25,238 nt of DNA from Hofstenia miamia (lineage: Eukaryota > Xenacoelomorpha > Acoela > Hofsteniidae): the NCBI GenBank assembly GCA_900660155.1, contig CABFPE010000179.1, positions 772,290 through 797,527 on the forward strand, read 5' to 3'. The notes below the pieces were generated by a model, which had not been told where the DNA came from, made no database searches, and saw only the letters and a list, made by a program, of their open reading frames with translations. This document shows, one piece after another, positions 19,643 to 25,238 of the stretch. Made by a program: the position numbers and the translations under genes. Position 1 is the first letter of the stretch. The number at the start of each line of letters is the position of its first letter.

Positions 19643-19844
19643 TGACAATTACATTTGGTAGGTCTCCATCTCTACCAGTAAAACAACATTACGTAAAATT
19701 TTTTATTGTGAACTAAAAGATACAAGTATATATAGTAGTGTGCTATAAACCATACATGCCAGGACACGACAACTTATGATGACTGTTTACTAGTTCTGTG
19801 TTAGCTTGACAGGGACCTGTAGACGTATACCTGATCAACCTACA
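19643..19844 (-). repeat. 5' LTR of the gypsy element
   Basis: About 202 bp, TGTAGGTTGATCAGG...TTGTCA on the minus strand, with the TG...CA ends of an LTR. It contains a TATA-like CTATATATACTTG and an AATAAAA signal about 40 bases later. It matches 17335-17539 across its whole length apart from scattered changes. Confidence 0.8.
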
Positions 19845-19849
19845 GCACC

Positions 19850-20470
19850 AGAACTGAAAAGCATTTCCGTATTTTAAAGGAACTTATCGCATTCACTTGG
19901 ATGGCAAATGGAAACTACTCAGGCTCATATAGCCAGCATGGAAAACTATTTTTTGCTCTGGTTAAGTCCTTATCCAAACTTCTTTTGCCCTTGAAATAAG
20001 TTCCTCTTCAAATGGCTTAAGGCAGATGTTTCCATGAGGACTTCTCATTACCATAATGAAGAAAAGTAGGCTTCGTTGAATTTATTTTAAAACCTCAACA
20101 AAATGGGCGTTGTATCCAAACAGAGAACTCTTTTTTTACCATTGCAGGACACTCAATTGCTGCTGGTGGGCATTTTTGATTCAATAATTGTAATCTCTTG
20201 GTTCTCTAATGCAACTTTTGTTAACAACCCATTCACATTAATTGTGACACACCTCCTGAGTATTACAGTAGCTGTCAGACGCAGAAGTTTTGTCAAGTAT
20301 TATCTTAAAACTCTGAGAGATTGGATACTGGATTTAAGTTAACTTGAATGGTGTCAATTTCAATTAATGAGGCGTAATTCTAGTTTATTTTATCCACAAG
20401 ATCTTCTAATGATAACTCTATAAATGGATCACAACCAGAATGTCATTTTTAGAACTAGAGTCCGCCTTGA
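19850..20470. other. intergenic stretch, nothing recognised
   Basis: One plus-strand frame, 20103-20342, starts at an ATG with a hydrophobic composition but has no motif. No repeats are identified. Confidence 0.35.
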
Positions 20471-20615
20471 TGTTCTTTATTCCTTTCCAATAACGAATTT
20501 ATTGATTGACTTATAAACCTTTAGCTTTGCTGAAGATAATTTTCTCAATTCACGCAAAACTTGCGATTCAAATGACATCTTATTCTTCCGGGTCGTAATT
20601 TTCCAATTGTTTATT

Positions 20616-20744
20616 TTAACCGAAGTAGAAAGTTCCTTCATCATTTGTATAGCACATGGCAACGAATTTGCGATCGACATGTCTACAAGATGGACATGTA
20701 CGTAAGGTCACGTAAAATTTCGCGTTGTCATCACATGAATCCAT
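20616..20744 (-). CDS. small Cys-containing open frame (42 codons), unrecognised
   Basis: The ATG at 20744 is in a favourable context (AATAAAATGG) and opens a 42-residue frame with TCPSCRHVDRKFVAMC near its middle: C17-x2-C20 and C31. This resembles half of a zinc ribbon or knuckle. The frame ends FYFG* at 20616. In the overlapping minus frame, 20680-20477 continues open for 67 codons with a Lys/Ser-rich sequence. A single lost base could therefore join them into one former gene, or a GTTAAA donor may exist at the end of the first. No homology is recognised. It is listed because its composition looks less random than its surroundings. Confidence 0.25.
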   Translation of the reverse strand: MDSCDDNAKFYVTLRTCPSCRHVDRKFVAMCYTNDEGTFYFG

Positions 20745-20939
20745 TTTATTCCTTTTTTTCAATGGAACGTTCAGGTTCACCTCATATAGCCAGTCCTCTC
20801 AATTCCGTTTCCAGAACAATTTCTCAATACTGGCTATGGGGCATTGTATACTCGACTGCATACACATTGTTTCGGTGGCGGATTTCCTAAAGCCAGTACC
20901 GTCCTCGGACTTTTTTTCAATTTTTATCATCAAATAAAT

Positions 20940-22300
20940 ATATGACGGCACATGCGATGAACCAATTGCTGCAAACAGCTCAATGCGCAAGTAATAAGAT
21001 AGTATAATACTGAGTATTTTTAATATATTTAAAATTTCCTTATACTGTCACATACTCTATGTAGACATACGTTTTCGGTATATTTCCTAAGTATATACCT
21101 GGCCTGCTTTAAATAGAGAAGACCATAGTATATAGCAATTTACAAATAAATCTTAAATTTGGTACAAGTCCACGATTCGATGTATAATTGAAGAGCGAAT
21201 GTAAATCATATTTGAATGCAATGTGCACGTGTGATGTAAATAACGATTCATATAACGCTTTGAAGAGAATCATTACGTCGGATGCTACTGGTCAAAGCGT
21301 GTAAATGTCAGCCAATTAGAACAAAGCATCCACTCCACTAACAAATTCACAATTTATTGGCGCCAAGGGACACATTAGGCATCAGCATAATTTATCTGTA
21401 AGTTTTAATAATTTAGGGCGTGATAACTTTAACTATATTATATATTTAAGTATATTTCAATTAAGTATTTCTTGAATTTGCATACACATCTATTATGTAG
21501 CGACAAATGTGTGATTATTTATAACTCTGAAGTATATATGACATTAATTAACTTCGTGTTAGAGTTATTAAATATGCAAATCTACAAAAGTTCAGTGTTA
21601 CATTATCTACATTCACATGTAAATATGAAGACGCGAGTGTAAAATGAATATCTGCATATCTGACCCTGGTTCTCTCATACTTGAATAGAGAAAGTTGAAT
21701 GAACTAACTATTGAATCTTTTTATTATAATTCGCTGAGTTGCATTGAAGTTTAGGAATCTATTGACTTTTTACGCTGTAGTTTACATAATTATTGATACT
21801 GCTGATCATTATGGTCTATTTCATAGTCAATCTTTTATATTTTTGCATTGTTTTTCTACTTCATGATTGGTCGCCAAATTTCATTAAATATTGGTGAAAG
21901 ACTCAATTTATAATTTGGATTTTGGTAGCGTTGACGTTAATGTATGAGACTAGATTCGTCCACTTTGATGCACGACCTAACATACATTTTTAGTGGCTGA
22001 AGCCTCCTGTATTTGCATGTCGAAGCTGTACTATAGCATGCATAGAATAATGCAACCCAATTATTAAACAAATCGATTTATTATAATTTATTTAATGAAT
22101 CACCAATATATAACTAAATAACAAAGCCCATATATTCAATGGGTATTAAATATTTTAAAAAACTGAACATATCGTTCGTATTTTTTGCATTTTAAGGTTT
22201 TTTAAAATTGGTTAGAGTGCTCTACTTAAACAGCAATAATAATTACCGTAAATAATCTCGTTGCTACAAATGATGCACACGCATTTAATGGATGAAGCCT
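20940..22300. other. AT-rich intergenic stretch, nothing recognised
   Basis: No long open frames, repeats or RNA genes were seen in about 1.3 kb. A 16-bp perfect palindrome, AAAAGAGGCCTCTTTT, lies at its end (about 22302-22317). Confidence 0.4.
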
Positions 22301-22352
22301 CAAAAGAGGCCTCTTTTGCAGCAAGTGTTATCTTGACGTTCCAGTGTTGATG

Positions 22353-22378
22353 CAGGGCCTACTTTTAAGTAGGCCCTG
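22353..22378. repeat. 26-bp near-perfect palindrome related to the 2087 micro-element
   Basis: CAGGGCCTACTTT is followed immediately by its inverse (TAAGTAGGCCCTG, one mismatch at the centre). The outer part is the same end sequence as the foldback element at 2087-2130 (CAGGGCCT.CTTTAA), but the spacer is gone. The flanks show no clear 8-bp duplication. Confidence 0.65.
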
Positions 22379-22617
22379 GTTAGTGGTAGATTAAAAGTAA
22401 GGGAAGGGAAAGGGGGCCTGCCCATTTGCAATTATAGTATATCACATTGATGTTTTTAAATCTTATTCAGATCCGGGATTACATTAAAAAACTTCGTCAC
22501 ACTATCCATCAGTGTCAGCATTTAAAGTTATGCACAAATATTGGAGGCATTCTAGTATCTAATGAAGTACTAATTTTAGACATTAAGAGCTTACATGTTT
22601 AGATAGTCTTGTTTTTT

Positions 22618-22773
22618 CTGCTGATATACCATGCTACATTTTGGATTCACTTTTTTTTCTGCTGATATACCATGCTACATTTTGGATTCACTTTTTTTTC
22701 TGCTGATATACCATGCTACATTTTGGCTTCATTTTTTATTCTGCTGATATACCATGCTACATTTTGGATTCAC
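22618..22773 (+). repeat. 41-bp tandem repeat, 3.8 copies
   Basis: Copies start at 22618, 22659, 22700 and 22741, each CTGCTGATATACCATGCTAC plus ATTTTGG(A/C)TTCA(C/T) and a T-run. The first two are identical. The third has a C and an altered T-run. The fourth is cut after TTCAC. It is a minisatellite directly before the nested hAT elements. Confidence 0.95.
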
Positions 22774-22787
22774 TTGCTTATTAGTTA

Positions 22788-23169
22788 AATTAGCGGATAC
22801 AGGTCCGTGGCTTGCATTTCAAATTTAGGGGGACATGGCCCCGCAAAGTTCAATAAATCAATCATAGTTTTACTCATATGAAGGAGTTTCACACTTTTTC
22901 ATTGAATTTTTAAATATAATGGCATTATTATTTTATACATTTCAACTAAAATATATTCACTCTAACTTAGTTACAGAATATTAGAATTAATACTATGGGG
23001 TTTTGTATCCAGGATGGCAAGAGGAGGGGGGGCCATGGCCCACCTGGCCCTCCCTTAGCCACAGCCCTGATCGGATAGTTATATTTAGGGAGGTCCTAAC
23101 GTAAACTAAAAAATTGTAATTTTTATTACATCATTTAAATGAATTCGGCCTCCTCTGTATCCGCCCCTG
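22788..23169. mobile_element. outer hAT MITE, interrupted by a second element
   Basis: The right end reads CCTCCTCTGTATCCGCCCCTG (inverse CAGGGGCGGATACAG...), ending at 23169. The left counterpart is AATTAGCGGATA at 22788-22799, and beyond the inserted element GGGAGGTCC (about 23088-23096) completes the arm. The flanking 8-mers ATTAGTTA (22780-22787) and ATTATTTA (23170-23177) agree at 7 of 8 positions. Without the insertion the element is only about 104 bp. Confidence 0.6.
22800..23069. mobile_element. inner 270-bp hAT MITE
   Basis: It begins CAGGTCCGTGGCTTGC and ends (inverse) CAGGGCTGTGGCTAAG. It continues with GGGGGACATGGCCCC on the left and GGGGGGGCCATGGCCCA near the right. The flanking 8-mers AGCGGATA (22792-22799) and ATCGGATA (23070-23077) agree at 7 of 8, a hAT target duplication. 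It sits inside the arm of the outer element. The body is AT-rich and non-coding. Confidence 0.78.
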
Positions 23170-23177
23170 ATTATTTA

Positions 23178-24577
23178 AGCATTAATTAGCTATTGCACTG
23201 CCAGGTTAACTTCGTTTTTCGTTAAACACACATTCTCTACGACTACTGGCCTTAATAAAGAATGTTATATTATTATAAAGAGCAGTTGGTTGAAGCAATA
23301 ATTTATGCTGGTGGTGCTTCAACTGTCTTATCAAGTGGTTACTAGCAAATTTTTCAAAAGCTAAATTTAGAATTCATTGCAAAAGGTGAATTTGTTTAAA
23401 TTTAAAACAGTTGATGAAAGTTTTTCTACTTCACACTATGGACTCATCACCAGAGCAAACAAATTCACGCCCCGTGTGATAAGAGAACCCACGAGCGCTG
23501 TTTGCATAGCAATCGCGGTATTTGCTCAACCTGTTAACACGTCTAAACCCCACTTTGTGAATCATCGGGTTGCAAGTGTAATCCACTTTCCGCAATTAGA
23601 ATTTATTATCGACTTCTATTTCATTAAAAATGACAGAAGTCGATCTCAATCTAGTTCTGCAATTCGACCATCAACCATGGTTTACTTGATTCCTACTTGT
23701 CAACAATGATTGCGATATATCCCCACTACACTATGTTGATGTTTCATAAATGTCTTTTGCCATGAAGTCGTATATTTAGATGGTTGTTGTTTTAAAGTTT
23801 TAAATGCCACTAGGTCAGGTGTTTAAAATTTCCTGTTTTCAGGGCGAATAAATAGTTTGAATTTGGTACTAAAACATAGAAAAATCATATAAACGTCGTT
23901 TCTGCTTTCATTTTCAAATGACCATTTTTGTGGAATAATCGATGCACCTTTTTCTGGCAATAGATATGGACACAAATCTGGCCTATAATTGTGCTTTTAC
24001 GAGGCGAAAATCGGCTGAATACGAAAAGTGCTTTTTCCATAATTTATTACCACGGAATAAGACCACTATTGTTTCTACCATATAGCTCATAGAATGTTTG
24101 ATAAACTGTCTGTGAATTCGTTTTGAGTAATTTAAAGGAATAATTAACTAGGAGACAGTTTTTAAACAAATGCAGGAAGTGTGCGTCGAATTAACCAACA
24201 ATCTGTTGACAGGCATGGGAAGTGTAAGAACTTGTTTTCGTAAATTGTTTTGGATTTGCGTAATTTTGTTTAAACCCGGGCGGACACATGGTAAGAAAGC
24301 AGCCTAATCCTGACAAAGGAATTCCTTGAATTTGTGGATCATCTTTAAGAGAAGGTTTTTAAAACAACAATTTTGTAGCGTTTTATTATTTTTTAAATTT
24401 GCCATTTGGGATATTTTTAAATGATTATTCATAACTCTTATAACCTGTTAATTGACAATTAATATTTCGAACAGAAATCAGTTTAACATTCTGGCGTCAA
24501 AAATGCGAATTTAATAGGAGCACTCCCAGTAGAAACTGCCACCCAAATGCTTGAAAGTTGGAACTTTTTACCAAATA
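23178..24577. other. intergenic stretch with one weak open frame
   Basis: A plus frame of about 110 codons (23377-23709) is open but starts at TTG and shows no motif. The part 23450-23600 is somewhat richer in GC than its surroundings and could be an exon or old repeat. Nothing else is recognised. Confidence 0.35.
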
Positions 24578-24918
24578 CAGACTTGTGAACGAGCCGAGCT
24601 TTTAAAGAGCCGAGCCGAGCCGAGCTTGAGCACAGTATTCGATACACAACGAGCCCAAAACGAGCCTATTTTAGGCAAAGCAAGTTTATAGTTCTGCTTG
24701 TTAATTTGATTATGGAGATTTTTCTTATTTTTTTCATTCAGTATGCCTTTCCTGTAATTATATTTAAGAAATGTTTATTAAATAATAGGAAGAGCTATGT
24801 AAAAAAATTCTTTGAGCACAATATTTTTAAAAAATACCGAGCTAAAACGAGCCTCATTCAAAGATTTTATGTGGCGAGCCGAGCCGAGCTTGGAAATGTC
24901 ACCTCGTTGACAAGTCTG
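24578..24918. mobile_element. GAGCC-rich hAT MITE, copy 2 (inverted relative to copy 1)
   Basis: It begins CAGACTTGTGAACGAGCCG and ends CTCGTTGACAAGTCTG, with GAGCC(GAGCC) repeats near both ends. The flanking 8-mers ACCAAATA (24570-24577) and ACCAAATG (24919-24926) agree at 7 of 8 positions. The interior matches copy 1 at 4747-5093 when reversed (for example ACGAGCCTATTTTAGGC, and ACATAAAATCTTT near one end). The open frames across it are only by-products of the repeat. Confidence 0.88.
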
Positions 24919-24987
24919 ACCAAATGCTCTACGTGGTCTAAAGAAGCGAGTTTCACAGTTTTCAATTTTCAAAGTTTAGTCGACTTA

Positions 24988-25185
24988 TACCCCGTTTACA
25001 CGTGACATGAGACATGCATGTCTTGTGTTTTCAATGAGCGAATGTCACGTCTAAACACCCAAAACACGCGACATTCAACCTCTCAAGTAGAGCACTTGAA
25101 AAACATTCGAATATCAAAAGATTTTGATTTTCTCGAGTGTCTTATGTCTTGTGTCACCGTGTAAACACCCAAAACACGAGACATG
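24988..25185. repeat. repeat with ATGCATGT palindromes and ACACCCAAAACACG units, running to the window edge
   Basis: CCCGTTTACACGTGACATGAG is followed by ACATGCATGTCTTGTGTTTT. The inverse of the second part recurs at about 25163-25192 (AAAACACGAGACATGCATGT). The word TAAACACCCAAAACACG occurs twice, at about 25053 and 25154. The CCGTTTACACG start looks like the end of a DNA transposon, perhaps continuing past 25238. The family is not assigned. Confidence 0.5.
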
Positions 25186-25238
25186 CATGTTTTCGAATCA
25201 AATTAATTAACAATTGCATAGCGATTTAACACAAATTA

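Larger units (their letters stand above)
17227..19844 (-). mobile_element. Ty3/gypsy retrotransposon, internally deleted, with start of a second tandem unit
   Basis: Read on the minus strand: LTR (19844-19643), fused directly to the reverse transcriptase from its active site on (19640-19260), RNase H (19240-18860), integrase (18800-17990), C-terminal tail (to about 17560), a polypurine tract (GAAAAAAGAGGGAT, 17553-17540), a second LTR (17539-17335), and again the first about 100 bases of the RT fragment (17334-17227). The leader, gag, protease and first RT half are missing at the same junction in both units. LTR divergence is about 7-10% by eye, so this is an old insertion. The ORF has many stops and frameshifts and is not functional. 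Confidence 0.85.

Noticed and set aside
24706..25005. Frames of 99 (plus) and 64 (minus) codons
   Set aside because: They lie in the GAGCC MITE and follow its repeat words; no domain.

Overview
This is an intergenic or accessory stretch of an animal nuclear genome, probably an invertebrate. It is AT-rich (roughly two thirds A+T by eye). It has no operon-like gene packing, and it is full of degenerate eukaryotic transposons: Ty3/gypsy, a Jockey/CR1-like LINE, piggyBac and hAT. One N sits at 12197. I cannot name the species; a tunicate, cnidarian or similar AT-rich invertebrate is possible, but that is a guess. No complete, confidently identified host gene is visible. The window is best read as a transposon graveyard.

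Layout. 1-2600: simple repeats, a 748-bp hAT deletion derivative (679-1426) that still carries the BED zinc-finger exon of a transposase, a 44-bp foldback hAT micro-element with perfect target duplications, and a roughly 307-bp MITE with a CGACGTCG core in both ends. 2700-5100: two weak candidate coding segments, a long-inverted-repeat element with AAGTGCACTTATT subterminal repeats, and a 347-bp hAT MITE rich in GAGCC/GGCTC. 5100-12300: more MITEs (5830-5998, 7846-8017, 9710-9970, 10580-10972, most with recognisable target duplications), an LTR-like segment (9123-9387), the longest open frame of the window (11343-11964, unrecognised), and a 119-bp duplication around the N that looks like an assembly fault. 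12780-14142: a much more GC-rich block made of two diverged head-to-tail copies of one unit, of unknown identity, possibly LINE 5' promoter units.

14174-17040 holds a wrecked piggyBac transposase whose catalytic aspartates are deleted or changed. It abuts LINE pieces in the order RT C-terminal part, then endonuclease, then RT N-terminal part, so at least two copies or a rearrangement are involved. 17227-19844 (minus strand) is a Ty3/gypsy element. Its LTR is fused directly to the reverse-transcriptase active-site region, and RNase H and integrase follow. A block of about 130 bp inside the integrase core is inverted, and a second LTR carries the same LTR-to-RT fusion. The shared fusion means the deletion came before the duplication.

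19850-25238: unassigned AT-rich DNA with a small Cys-containing open frame (20616-20744, minus), a 26-bp palindrome related to the 2087 micro-element, a 41-bp tandem repeat (22618-22773), two hAT MITEs nested one inside the other (22788-23169, both with 8-bp target duplications), a second, inverted copy of the GAGCC MITE (24578-24918), and the start of another repeat with ATGCATGT palindromes running to the window edge.

Nothing here forms a working pathway. The interest lies in the structure of the mobile DNA: nesting, fusion-then-duplication, an internal inversion and foldback micro-elements.
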